Assembly: GCA_037349105.1 (NCBI GenBank)
Contig: JAYJMM010000036.1
Coordinates: 1,400,001-1,464,000 of the forward strand
Direction: 5' to 3'
Length of the DNA stretch: 64,000 nucleotides
Source of the DNA: Limnomonas spitsbergensis
Taxonomy: Eukaryota; Chlorophyta; Chlorophyceae; Chlamydomonadales
The notes below the pieces were generated by a model, which saw nothing but the letters and a program-made list of their open reading frames with translations, did no database searches and was not told the DNA's origin. Shown piece by piece: positions 54,701 through 64,000 of the stretch. Both the position numbers and the translations under genes were made by a program. The number at the start of each line of letters is the position of its first letter. The stretch's first letter is position 1.

Positions 54701-57700
54701 CCCTGCTGCCTGCCTCCCATCCCCTGCTGCCTGCCTCCCATCCTCCGCTGCCTGCCTCCCACCCCCCGCTGCCTGCCTCCCATCCCCTGCTGCCTGCCTC
54801 CCATCCCCTGCTGCCTGCCTCCCATCCCCTCCTGTCTGCCTCCCATCCTCCGCTGCCTGCCTCCCATCCCCCGCTGCCTGCCTCCCATCCCCCGCTGCCT
54901 GCCTCCCATTCCCCTGCTGCCTGCCTCCCACCCCCTACCGCCTCCCGCATCTGTCCAGGTGATGGCCTTGCAGGACCCGGCCTATGTCAACCCTGAGCTG
55001 GCGGTGGTTCATGCCCCGCTGGCCGCGCTACCCGTCACCTTTCCAAGAGACAGGTTCCTCGAGGTAGGATGTGGGAGGGACGGGAGAGGCAGGGCAGATG
55101 GAGAGGCTGTGTAGGGACCGATCGGGTTCCAATGCTCTGCATTGTTGCTTTAATGTTGTGCCGTGCTGTGTTGTGGTATGCCCTGATGCGTCGTGCGGTG
55201 CCGTGCCCTGCTGTGCTGTGCGGTGCGGTGCTGTGTCGTGCGTTGCTGTGCTGTGCCGTGCGGTGCTGTGTCTTGCGGTGCTGTGGCGTGCTGTGGCGTT
55301 CTGCGCCGTGCTGTGATGTGCCGTGCTTGCCTAGAGTGGTGCCTATTGCAGCGAAGCCTCGGCATCTACCCATAAGCAGTATTTGAATGAGCGAGGCAGT
55401 GGTAATGGAAGATGTATGCACAGAGAAAACAGGAAACAGAAAGCGGGGAAATCAGAATCAGAAAAACGAGTGATGTGTGTAGCCGTCACCCCCTGCTGTG
55501 CCCTCAGCAAACCACTCAGTTGGACCAAAGGTCAACACATATTTAAAACTAAAAGACCACCTGCACAGCAGTGTTTATTTTAGTGGGTAAGGGACCACCT
55601 TTGCTGTGCCACCATCGGCCACCTCTGGACCGATTCACACCAAACCTGGACCGGCCACCAGCCGGTGGCCCAAGCAGCAGGGCTCGCTGAACCAGGGGCT
55701 TGTGGCCGGGAGCCACAGTGTAGCTGAACTGTAGCTGATAGTGATACACCGCTCACTAAAAATCACTGCTGCTCACCCCTTAACAGGCGAAAGCCATCAT
55801 GCCGATCTTCAATCGTGTGATCGACAAAGTGGCGGCCGACGAGGCTTACCTGGAGGAAACGCTGGTGGCAGCTGCCAGGTAGCTTCCTCAATGCCTTTAT
55901 AATGGATCGAATTTCTCTTGGGCTAGGGGCCATGGCACAATGCTTTCCCATCCTCAATGGGGGCATATTTGAAAGCTAGACAGCTCTACATAGTGCAAAC
56001 CGATGTTCAAATTCCCAAAGAGATTTATAGCACCTCTGTTGTACCTTACGTGACTGATCTGACCCTGAATGGGGTGATGGCAACGCAACCCTAAACCCTT
56101 AATCCTTAACCCTAAGCACTTAAGAAACGGGTCAGGCTGAGAAGAACCTGGATATCGGGTTTGTGCCCCGGCTGTTTTCGCCCACTTTCACCCAGCTTCT
56201 CCCCAACCTCCATCTAGCTTCCACCTATATTCCATAACGTGTCCCAATGGCATGCGCATGTGCAGGCTTGCCCCTGTACAAGACCATCATGCCTATGTGA
56301 TACGTCCCAGAGATTTCAAAACCTTGTCTGACCAGTCATGAGAACAGGATAGGGCATGGGTGACCGATTCCAGTATTCACACTTAACGCGTGCTTCACCC
56401 TTCAGCCATGCAGGGCAGCAATGGTTGTAATATATACCGGTATGGATGACAGCACCTACAAGCATTTTTTTAAGAGCTTACGAAGGTGTTGCAACTGCTT
56501 ACTGTCACGCAACCCTTAAACCTGAACCATAAACCCTCGCTACCTGCTCCCCTTCCACCTGCCTCGCACACCTGCCGCATGCCGTCACACTGCCCCCCCC
56601 CCCCCCTGCACTTGTCGCATACCATCACACTGCCCCTTTCCCCCTCCCCCCCCTGCACTTGTCGCTCCATTCGCAGGTTTGACGACTTCACGAGGCAGCT
56701 GCTGGAGCTGCTTGCCTCCACGCGGGCGACACGGCAGGCCCTGGAGGGCGGCGAGCTGGCGCTGGGCATCAACCGGTCGGACTACATGCTGGATGAGCCC
56801 AGTGGGGGCTTCCTGCAGGTAGCTGGGTTAAGGGTTTAGGGTTAGTTAAGGGTTTAGGGCTTCCTGCAGGTAGCTGGGTTAAGGGTTTAGGGTTAAGGGT
56901 TTAGGGCTTCCTGCAGGTAGCAAGGGGAAAAGTTGGGAGCCACACCTCAGCTAGGGGTTTAGGGAGCGGCTCAGCTTAGTCGAGGGCCACATCCGCGCTA
57001 TGACTTGCAGACAGCTAAGCAGGAGCATGAGAAGCCCAGTGGGGGCTTCCTGCAGGTAGCTGGGAGGGAAGAGTCGGGAGCCACGCCTCAGCTTGAAAAA
57101 AAGGGAGAGAGAAAGCTAGCCCTCTAAGGGCGAGGAGGTTAAGGAAATAGCGCAGCTTGGGGTTGTAGCCACATCCGCGCCGCTACCCTCACCTTGCGAA
57201 TCGCGAGCGCCGACCCCCCCCCCAAGAAGAGATCAATCCCCCCCATAGCGAAACTCAAGCCGAAACTCGGAAATGCATGAAGGCAGCTAGGAGTTGAGGG
57301 AGTGGCTGAGCTTAGTCGAGGGCCATATCTGGCCATGACTTGCAGACAGCAAAGCAGGCGCATGACAAGCCCAGTGGGGGTCTCTTGCAGGAAGCGAGGG
57401 GAAAAGTTGGGAGCCACGCCTCAGCTAGGGGTTGTGGGAGTGGCTGAGCTTAGTTGAGGGCCACATCCGCACCATGACTTGCAGACAGGTAAGCAGGAGC
57501 ATGACGAGCCCAGTGGAGTATTCCTGTAGGTAGCTGCTGGAAGCGAGGAAGATATCTGCACCTCGCGTGGGGCCTAGCAGGTGCTCGTGAAGTGAAGGGC
57601 CAGCCTAGGGGAGGCGCACTCACGGCAAGGTAGATGCGGGGTACATTCGTTTGGAGGGCCAAAGGGGAGGCTGGCCTGATAAGATGTTTGTGTAGCCTGC

Positions 57701-60700
57701 TACGTCACACAATCGTTACATCCACACAAGTTTGAGTGACCGCTACCTTACTGCTGCTTTGCTTGACATGATGGTAACAGTGCGCATGCGGCCGCTGCCT
57801 CAGCCCATTTACCCCTTTTGACTTGGCTGATGTTAAATTAAACTACCTGCTGCGCGGCGTTAAATTAAATGAAGATGTCACCGCTGCACAGCCGCTTTTT
57901 CAAATCTGTTTTGCTGCGCGACGAAATTGTTAATGACTTGTTTTGTTGCTGCGCGTGCTCTATGTCAAGTTCCGGTAATCACAACCCTTTATGATCATGC
58001 TCCTGTAGGTGGAGCTCAACACCATTGCCTCCAGCTTTGGCTGCCTCAGTGCGCTCATGACCCGCCTGCACATGTATCTGGCCAGCAGGGTGCAGGGGCT
58101 GGTAAGAGTGATAGGTACAGGGGTGGCCAAGGGTGCAAGGGCTGGTAAGAGTGATGGGTGCAGGGGTGGCCAAGGGTGCAAGGGCTGGTAAGAGTGATGG
58201 GTGCAGGGGTGGCCAAGGGTGCAAGGGCTGGTAAGAGTGATAGGTACAGGGGTGGCCAAGGGTGCAAGGGCTGGTAAGAGTGATGGGTGCAGGGGTGGCC
58301 AAGGGTGCAAGGGCTGGTAAGAGTGATGGGTGCAGGGGTGGCCAAGGGTGCAAGGGCTGGTAAGAGTGATGGGTGCAGGGGTGGCCAAGGGTGCAAGGGC
58401 TGGTAAGAGTGATGGGTGCAGGGGTGGCCAAGGGTGCAAGGGCTGGTAAGAGTGATGGGAGCAGGGGTGGCCAAGGGTGCAAGGGCTGGTAAGAGTGATG
58501 GGTGCAGGGGTGTTGGGTGAAGGGGCGGGTGAAGGGTGCAGGGGTTCCCAAGAGGAGGTCATGTTGATTTTATTTTTCTTCCGAAGGTGCAGGAGGGCAA
58601 ATCTACGGTAGTTGCCATACTGTAGATGTGTTAGCTCCCCTCACGCAATTCACATTGTTGAGGGGTGAGGGATGCATTAAAATCCAATTTATCCATTGCG
58701 ACGCCAGGAACCCGTCGAACATCGAGGGGGGTGGTCGATTTCGTACTTAATTGTTTGTACCCAAGGGAAGGCAATTCAAATCTAAGGTACATACTTGTAC
58801 GGTATTCAAATCTAAGGTGCACATACTGGTATTCAAATCTAAGGTACATACTTGTACGGTATTCAAATCTAAGGTGCACATACTGGTATTCAAATCTAAT
58901 GTACATACTTGTACGGTATTCAAATCTAAGGTGCACATACTGGTATTCAAATCTAAGGTACATACTTGTACGGTATTCAAATCTAAGGTGCACATACTGG
59001 TATTAAAATCTAAGGTGCACATACGGGAGGGCTGCAAAAATAGAGCCCAAAGCCCCATATACCGTAGGATAAAAAGTGCCTTCCCGCACCCTAGGGTAAG
59101 ATGCTTGTTTTGATTTTTAGATTTCATCTATTTTATATTTGTTTTTGTTTTGTTCATTGAGCCCCACAGGACAAATTTGCATTGTTTCATCGTCCATAGA
59201 CCCCGCCGGAATCTACCTGAATCCGACCGCTTCCGCCCTGAGTCATTAACATACACCCTCGTCAATGCACAATTTCGTAATCCTCGCCACCTATTGCGCC
59301 CACCGAATAAACGTCGATGTAGTGGGAACCCACCCTGCATGTGCGGCATGCGTGTATACTGCTGAGGAGCATCAGTTAGTGTACCTGGGCTTTGCTCTGG
59401 CAGGTTCAAACCTAACAGCAATCGACCTTAAGCGTTCCAACTGGCACATATTATACAATTTATAAATAAACAATTAAAGAAATAATACGCCTGGGGCATG
59501 GATCTAGGCAGCCACCCATGTGGCAGAAGCATGGTGCAGGTGTGTCGACAATCAAAAGGTAGGTCTCATATCCACGTTGCCTGCTTTCCAAGTCATGAAC
59601 CCATATGTTGATATAGCGACCACTGTGGCTGCTCCCCATGTCTTGAACCCATATGTCGATTTCCTGTCTTGGATGATGTGGCCGTGAACGCCTCGCGATC
59701 TTCTCGCGATCGCTCTCACGAATGGCAGTCCAAAGCAACCCCCCTTTACCGGTCCCCAGCCCTTCCTCCCCCCAACCAACTCTGTGCTGTAATGCTTTCG
59801 CACAGGTCGTTTGTCAGGTAGGTGTCCGTCAGGTAACCCGTACCGTACTTCCTTGAAAGTCATACTTTTTAGCTTTTTAGCGTCTTCTTCCTTTCTACTG
59901 TATGGCATGTTGTGTGATGCATACAATCTATTCAATACCCGCATCTTGTATCCATACCTTATCTACTTATCTATCCTGGATCCCTAGAAGCAACAATCTC
60001 TGGTCTGCTGTCACCGTTACTAGCTCTAACAAACTCTGTTCTCCGTCGTCACGCTGTCCGCTGGTTTGCGAGAAAGGTGTTGGATGGACGTTGTAGCAAG
60101 TCTGGAACAAAATACAAAATGGACTTTGTCCTCAGGTCCTTACCCTCCCTCCCTCCCTACGTCCGTCCTTTTCATGACATGGTCTGATGGCCACCAACTC
60201 AATTCCCGTCCCTCCTGCCTTGTTCACCAGGACTGTGATCTGCTGCCCACCAACTCAATTCCCGTCCCTCCTGCCTTGTTCACCAGGACTGTGATCTGCT
60301 GCCCACTAACTCAATTCCCGTCCCTCCCGCCTTTCTTTCCAGGATTCTGATCTGCTGCCCACCAACTCTGCCCTGGAGGGCATCCCTGATGCGATCGCGG
60401 CTGCGGCCAAGGCACATGGAGCCCCAGGCGGCGTGGTGGTGATGGTGGTGCAACCAGGGGAAAGAAACGCCTACGACCAGCAGGTAACCTGCAGGGGAAG
60501 GGGAGAGGGGCGGGCGGAAAACCAGGGTCATATTACTCATATTACGCATATTACTCATATGCCTCATATTACTCATATTACTCATATTTTAGTGGGTATG
60601 AGGGGAGGAAGGGTACTGCCTGGTGTGACCGCCACTACATCATAAGTGCACTGAGCGTCTGGAGGCGTGGTGGTAGGGGCGGTGCAACCAGAGAAATGGA

Positions 60701-63700
60701 GCACCTACGACCAGCAGGTGACCTGTGGGGAAGTTGTTTCAGGTTCAGGGTTTAGGTCAGACCTATGGGTAACCTGGGAAACGAAGCTCCCGGTTTTGCC
60801 CACGCGGGTTTTGTGGTACTACGCTGATTGGTAGCCCACCCTGAGGTCTGCGGTCTGAATCCTGCCAATATTCATTGATCGTGTTCAGCCCAGGAGGGCT
60901 ACCCTGCCCCACCGGGCTGTGTAATCCAGCACTACTGGCTTGAGGTATCCAGACCAGGAAGGTTCTGGGCTTTGGGACGACTGGGGGTGAAGGGGGTAAG
61001 GGGTGGCAGGTGTAATGGGGAAGTACGTCCCGCAGCAGGGCGCGTGAGAGCTGAGGATACAGTGCAGTATGGGCCAAAAGGCTACGTCTGTGTGCCGTAA
61101 GCTGTGTTTGTTTGTTTTAGATGGCATACGGTATCGCACGGCTCCGACCGGACGGTGTTACCCAGGAAACTGTTCTTCCGAATCGCACACGGTGAACCCG
61201 TACCGTAAAAAAGAATCATGGCGCGAAGATTGTGAGCTTAACGAGAAATGATCCGTGCCTGCGGCGCGCTGTTTTGTTACACGACCTCAGTAGCAAGGAA
61301 ATAATCTTTTGAAGGTCTTTAACTGAGAAGCTACCATTACAGGATAACATCACAAAGCGCAAGAAAACAAACGTACGTTTGTGTTTGGCTGGCTTAGTTG
61401 ATGGTGGATCCCTCTGTGGAGAAGTGTTATGATCTGCATCTGGTCTGCACACATCCTTCATCCCTTAACCTCTAACCCTGAAACCTAAACCCTTAACCCT
61501 AAAGCTGTATGGTCAATGGTCATGGCGGGGTTGGCGGCTAGGTGCGCCATGGAGGTGTCCTCAAAGCGAGGGTATTTTCGTATGTCAATGTGAGCAATTT
61601 GTGCATTTCGGTGATCATTCGACGGGATCCACGATCTGCTCGTGCCCGGAATCGAAAGCAAATAACCACAGCCCCTGCCTCGCAAACTGGATTATCCCTA
61701 GTTTGAAAAATACCGTAATATGCTTTGACGCCGCTAATAATTAACTCCGTTTGGGGCTGCTTGGAGTTGATGCGCGAACCGGCCCAAAACAATTATTGTT
61801 GGGGTGCGCGGAGTAGTTTTCGGTACCAATACCAAGTACCAACTACAAAGATGTTGCGTGTTAGCGCGCAACTGATTGGTTCGACATCCGTTCATTGATA
61901 CCTTACCGTGTACTCTTCTTTCAGGCATCAAACTAGTTTTTTGATTGAGTTGACTGTACGTATTAGAATCTAACGCTGTCCCCTACGAAACTCCCCTGTA
62001 TTGCTTTAATTATATAACCTTATATCGGCTGTAAGCGCTGCGCGTTGATATTACGACTGACAAAAAACATTGCGCGGACCTTGATTATTGTCTCTCTGAG
62101 TTGGTTTTTGGTTTGATACCCGAAAGTATTCCTTTTTTATTGATTTTTGTTGTTGATATTTTGATGTTGTACCTGAAACCAGGGGAAACCCCTGCTGAAA
62201 CTAATGATTTGTACATGCTGCTTTTACCCCAAAAACAATCAGTACTGTATGCTAAAATTTCGTTGCTCTATCAAAACTCTTTACATCGGTGAAGATCGGG
62301 ACGCTGAATGGATGCCGAGTCGATTTTCCGCGAGACACTCGCTTCCTTTTTGAGTGCAGTGGATCCAGCTGCTGATGTGCTCCTTTGATTGTTCGTCAAA
62401 CCTGTCTTCCCCACCCCCTGTGGCGTGCCCCTTCCTTGCGCAGTGGATCCAGCTCCCTCTGTTCATGTGCAAGGGTTCCACTCCCGCAATTCAACGCCCC
62501 TTTCAATAATTTGTTCCCCTCCCCCTCCCTTTGGCATGCCCCTTCCTTGCGCAGTGGATCCAGTTGCTGATGCGCTCCTTTCATCGTTCTTTGAACCTGT
62601 TCCCCATCCCATTTGGCGTGCCCCTTCCTTGCGCAGTGGATCCAGTTGCTGATGTGCTCCTTTGATTGTTCTTCAAACCTGTCTTCCCCACCCCCCTTGG
62701 CGTGCCCCTTCCTCGCGCAGTGGATCCAGCTGCTTAGGTGCGAGGGTTTCACTCCCACTATACAAGACTCCTTTGATTGTTCTACGAACCTGTCTCCCCA
62801 CCCCCCTTGGCGTGCCTCTTCCTTGCGCAGTGGATCCAGCTCCAACTGTGGGAGCGGCACCGGCTGCGCACCCTCAGGCGCTCCCTGCGTGACCTGGCCA
62901 CACAGGAAGGGTCACTGGGGCCTGGGGGCCAGCTCACCGTAGCGGGCGCACCAGTATCGGTGGTATACTTCAGGGCAGGGTAAGGAAGTTGATGCTTAAG
63001 CAACCAAACGATGCCCTGCGGAACGATACTCCTCGTTAAGCCTAGGAGGGCTACCCCTTCACCCGTTAGCAGCGGGTGCACCAGTATTGGTGGTATACTC
63101 CAGGGCAGGGTAAGGGAGGTGAGTGCTTATGCAAACCAATCATTGCCCTGCGGAACAATACTCCTCGTTAAGCCTAGGAGGGCTACCCCCTCACCCATTA
63201 GCAGCGGGTGCACCAGTATCGGTGGTATACTCCAGGGCAGGGTAAGGGAGGTGAGTGCTTAAGCAACCAATCATTGCCCTGCGGAACGATACTCCTCGTT
63301 AAGCCTAGGAGGGCTACCCCTTCACCCATTAGCAGCAGGTGCACCAGTATCGGTGGTATACTCCAGGGCAGGGTAAGGGAGGTGAGTGCTTAAGCGACCA
63401 ATCATTGCCCTGCAGAACGATACTACTCGTAAAGCTCAGGAGGGCTACCCCTTCACCCATTAGCAGCGGGTGCACCAGTATCGGTGGTATACTCCAGGGC
63501 AGGGTAAGGGAGGTGAGTGCTTAAGCGACCAGTCATTGCCCTGCAGAAAGATACTCCTCGTTAAGCCTAGGAGGGCTACCCCTTCACCCATTAGCAGGGG
63601 GTGCACCGTATCTTATTGCGTTGTATTCCGTATCCTTATCCCTGCCTGCCATTGCCCTTCTTTATAAAATTGTTTCGCCGTTCTCATTGCTTTAATTATA

Positions 63701-63861
63701 TTCTCAATGCTTTAATTATATAAACCTTCGTCCCTTTTGTTGCCTATGCTTCTGCAGCTACACTCCAGACGACTACCCGACAGCCACCGAGTGGCGTGGC
63801 AGGGAGCTGATTGAGTGCTCAAACGCAGCCAAGTGCCCGACCGTCGCATATCAGCTGGCAG
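51735..63861 (+). CDS. GSH2: Glutathione synthetase, 5' part of gene (eight exons visible)
   Basis: ATP-grasp enzyme that joins gamma-glutamylcysteine and glycine to make glutathione. Exons: 51735-51992, 54959-55063, 55787-55878, 56677-56818, 58009-58101, 60343-60483, 62831-62979, 63758-63861; the gene continues past the window. Junctions are GT-AG and in phase, 361 residues visible of about 470-550. Plant-like landmarks: [17 protein letters not shown] (exon 1), [19 protein letters not shown] (exon 2), [20 protein letters not shown] (exon 3), [10 protein letters not shown] (exon 4), [20 protein letters not shown] (exon 5), [16 protein letters not shown] (exon 6), [20 protein letters not shown] (exons 7-8) and [16 protein letters not shown] (exon 8). 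The first 55 or so residues are basic and Ser-rich and may be an organelle transit peptide. The C-terminal glycine-rich loop and lid are outside the window. Every large intron here carries copies of an adjacent exon edge or a tandem array. Confidence 0.96.
52825..53168. repeat. Tandem repeat, 36-bp half-units alternating in a 72-bp dimer
   Basis: Units alternate between ctcgtggatccctgtacttc and ctcgtggagacctgtacttc, each followed by aacactagaaatagactc. About nine and a half half-units. The strict alternation shows a higher-order dimer. In glutathione synthetase intron 1. Confidence 0.92.
53289..53573. mobile_element. Fold-back (MITE-like) element, about 285 bp
   Basis: The left end gtaaggggtcttaaactccc, cccacgggtcgcatccccca and inner block ggcgcgaaagtctccaccat recur inverted on the right: aggctttcgcgcccccg, ttgggggatgcgacccgtgg, cccccttac. 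The left arm has an extra duplication of cgcatcccccaacgcgt. The centre is AT-rich with two copies of aatgaaact(c/t)cgcctt. Inside glutathione synthetase intron 1. Confidence 0.8.
54160..54340. repeat. C-rich repeat ccctggcccccc
   Basis: About 14 irregular copies of a 12-bp unit, in glutathione synthetase intron 1. Simple repeat. Confidence 0.9.
54689..54945. repeat. Minisatellite cctcccatcccctgctgcct, 21-bp unit, 12 copies
   Basis: Array ending 14 bp before the exon 2 acceptor of glutathione synthetase (54958), so it supplies a long pyrimidine-rich tract. Frames in both strands stay open because the unit is 21 bp. Confidence 0.92.
55145..55330. repeat. Low-complexity gtgctgtgccgtgcggtgct tract
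   Basis: Degenerate 10-bp-type repeat of gtgctgtgcc, in glutathione synthetase intron 2. Confidence 0.85.
55575..55740 (-). repeat. Dispersed repeat S, minus-strand copy
   Basis: Reads on plus: tgtgccaccatcggccacct, caccaaacctggaccggcca, ending agtgtagctgaactgtagct. It sits 45 bp before the exon 3 acceptor of glutathione synthetase. Confidence 0.65.
56819..57545 (+). repeat. Copies of glutathione synthetase exon 4 donor edge in intron 4
   Basis: The real end is agtgggggcttcctgcag/gtagctggg at 56818. Copies: ggcttcctgcag/gtagctgggt near 56860 and gtagcaaggg near 56910; gcccagtgggggcttcctgc, ag/gtagctggga near 57030-57062; decayed copies near 57367-57395 (gtctcttgcaggaagc) and 57508-57535 (gtattcctgtaggtagctg). 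tttagggtt motifs lie between the first three. Confidence 0.93.
58102..58512 (+). repeat. Exact 43-bp decoy-donor array after glutathione synthetase exon 5
   Basis: The real exon end is gggctg/gtaagagtga at 58101. Nine further copies end at 58144, 58187, 58230, 58273, 58316, 58359, 58402, 58445 and 58488, spaced exactly 43 bp. The unit is ggtgcaagggctggtaagag, tgatgggtgcaggggtggcc, aag. Each keeps a strong donor consensus. Confidence 0.97.
58780..59025. repeat. Tandem repeat, about 60-bp dimer, four copies
   Basis: Alternates attcaaatctaaggtacata, cttgtacggt with attcaaatctaaggtgcaca, tactggt. In glutathione synthetase intron 5. Confidence 0.92.
60175..60342 (+). repeat. 56-bp array of decoy acceptors before glutathione synthetase exon 6
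   Basis: Decoy AGs end at 60230 and 60286, and the true one at 60342, a 56-bp period. The unit carries ccaactcaattcccgtccct, cctgccttgttcaccag and gactgtgatctgctgcccac, so each copy holds the intron end and the first 20 bases of the exon (real: gattctgatctgctgcccac). Confidence 0.96.
60520..60600. repeat. Short repeat tcatattactcatatta
   Basis: About seven copies of a 9-bp unit (catattact) in glutathione synthetase intron 6. Confidence 0.85.
60655..60730 (+). repeat. Copy of glutathione synthetase exon 6 donor edge
   Basis: ggcgtggtggtaggggcggt, gcaaccagagaaatggagca, cctacgaccagcag/gtgacc repeats the last 55 or so bases of exon 6 and its donor (real: cctacgaccagcag/gtaacc at 60483), about 235 bp downstream. 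Confidence 0.93.
62340..62830 (+). repeat. Five decoy acceptors before glutathione synthetase exon 7
   Basis: The real junction is cttccttgcgcag/tggatccagctcc (AG ends 62830). Decoy AGs end at 62359, 62443, 62554, 62636 and 62720, each followed by tggatccag(c/t)t. Spacings are 84, 111, 82, 84 and 110 bp, so two unit lengths coexist; the longer ones carry an extra insert (caagggttccactcccgc or cgagggtttcactcccac). The unit also holds gctcctttgattgttc, cgaacctgt and ccacccccttggcgtgcc. Confidence 0.96.
62980..63610 (+). repeat. 131-bp decoy-donor array after glutathione synthetase exon 7
   Basis: The real exon end is tatacttcagggcagg/gtaagg at 62979. Copies of ggtgcaccagtatcggtggt, atactccagggcagg/gtaagg end at 63109, 63241, 63372 and 63503, plus a broken copy near 63600. 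Each copy has about 40 bases of exon, the donor, then gtgagtgcttaagcaacc, cctgcggaacgatactcctc, aggagggctacccc. The tagcag just before the copied exon piece could also act as an acceptor. Confidence 0.97.
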
Positions 63862-64000
63862 GTAAATACAGTAACTACAGTGATCTTCTTGTCTTGGCTG
63901 CTAATGTTTTGTATGCTCCTGCTGTTGTTGCATTCGTTGCGGCTGCCAATGTGGAAGATGTTGCTGCAGTTGTTGCGGCTGCCGATGTTGTGTATGTTGT
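63862..64000. other. Glutathione synthetase intron 8, cut by the window edge
   Basis: Begins gtaaatac after the exon 8 end at 63861. Near the edge gttgttgc and gcggctgcc motifs begin to repeat. The next exon is not in the window. Confidence 0.6.

Noticed and set aside
58102..58512. CRISPR-like 43-bp periodic array
   Set aside because: No spacers; every unit is a copy of the exon 5 donor edge.
57960..58562. Minus-strand 200-codon Pro/Thr/His-rich ORF
   Set aside because: Antisense reading of the 43-bp array; no start context or conserved domain.

Overview
This is a stretch of eukaryotic nuclear DNA. Genes are split by many introns, almost all GT-AG, and embedded in very repeat-rich, mostly high-GC sequence. 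Protein types suggest a green alga or related plant-lineage protist: a plant-like glutathione synthetase, a DUF3054-type plastid/cyanobacterial membrane protein, plant-like SRP54 and uL22, and abundant degenerate TTTAGGG (CCCTAAA) motifs as in plant telomeres. The species cannot be fixed from sequence alone; a prasinophyte with a large repetitive genome is my guess.

Layout. 1-10 kb: a gag-like or otherwise unrecognised ORF (minus), a 460-bp element with 24-bp inverted ends, a broken coiled-coil ORF, dispersed repeats and a minisatellite. 10.5-14.2 kb: DUF3054-family gene (minus, incomplete model). 14.4-29.0 kb: complete SRP54 gene (plus, nine exons, 514 codons over 14.6 kb). 29.5-32.5 kb: 60S ribosomal protein L17/uL22 (minus, four exons). 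32.7-33.5 kb: mitochondrial ISCU (plus, two exons). 35.8-36.3 kb: NDUFA5-like complex I subunit (minus, two exons). 39.9-44.7 kb: acylation-motif (MGC) CAMK-type protein kinase (minus, seven exons). 45.1-49.7 kb: a large inverted repeat. 51.7 kb to the right edge: glutathione synthetase (plus, eight exons visible, runs off the window).

Two gene pairs are head to head with about 0.2 kb between start codons (DUF3054/SRP54 and uL22/ISCU), suggesting shared promoters. The genes are housekeeping functions (protein targeting, translation, Fe-S cluster assembly, respiration, redox) and do not form one pathway.

The most striking observation is in the introns. In SRP54, glutathione synthetase, uL22, the kinase and DUF3054, large introns carry tandem or scattered partial copies of the neighbouring exon edge, usually including the splice site. 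Examples: nine decoy 3' splice sites before SRP54 exon 4; nine decoy 5' splice sites at an exact 43-bp period after glutathione synthetase exon 5; four at 130-132 bp after its exon 7. The introns look as if they grew by repeated duplication across exon-intron boundaries. All gene models were read by eye from conserved protein motifs and splice consensus; none is backed by transcripts here.
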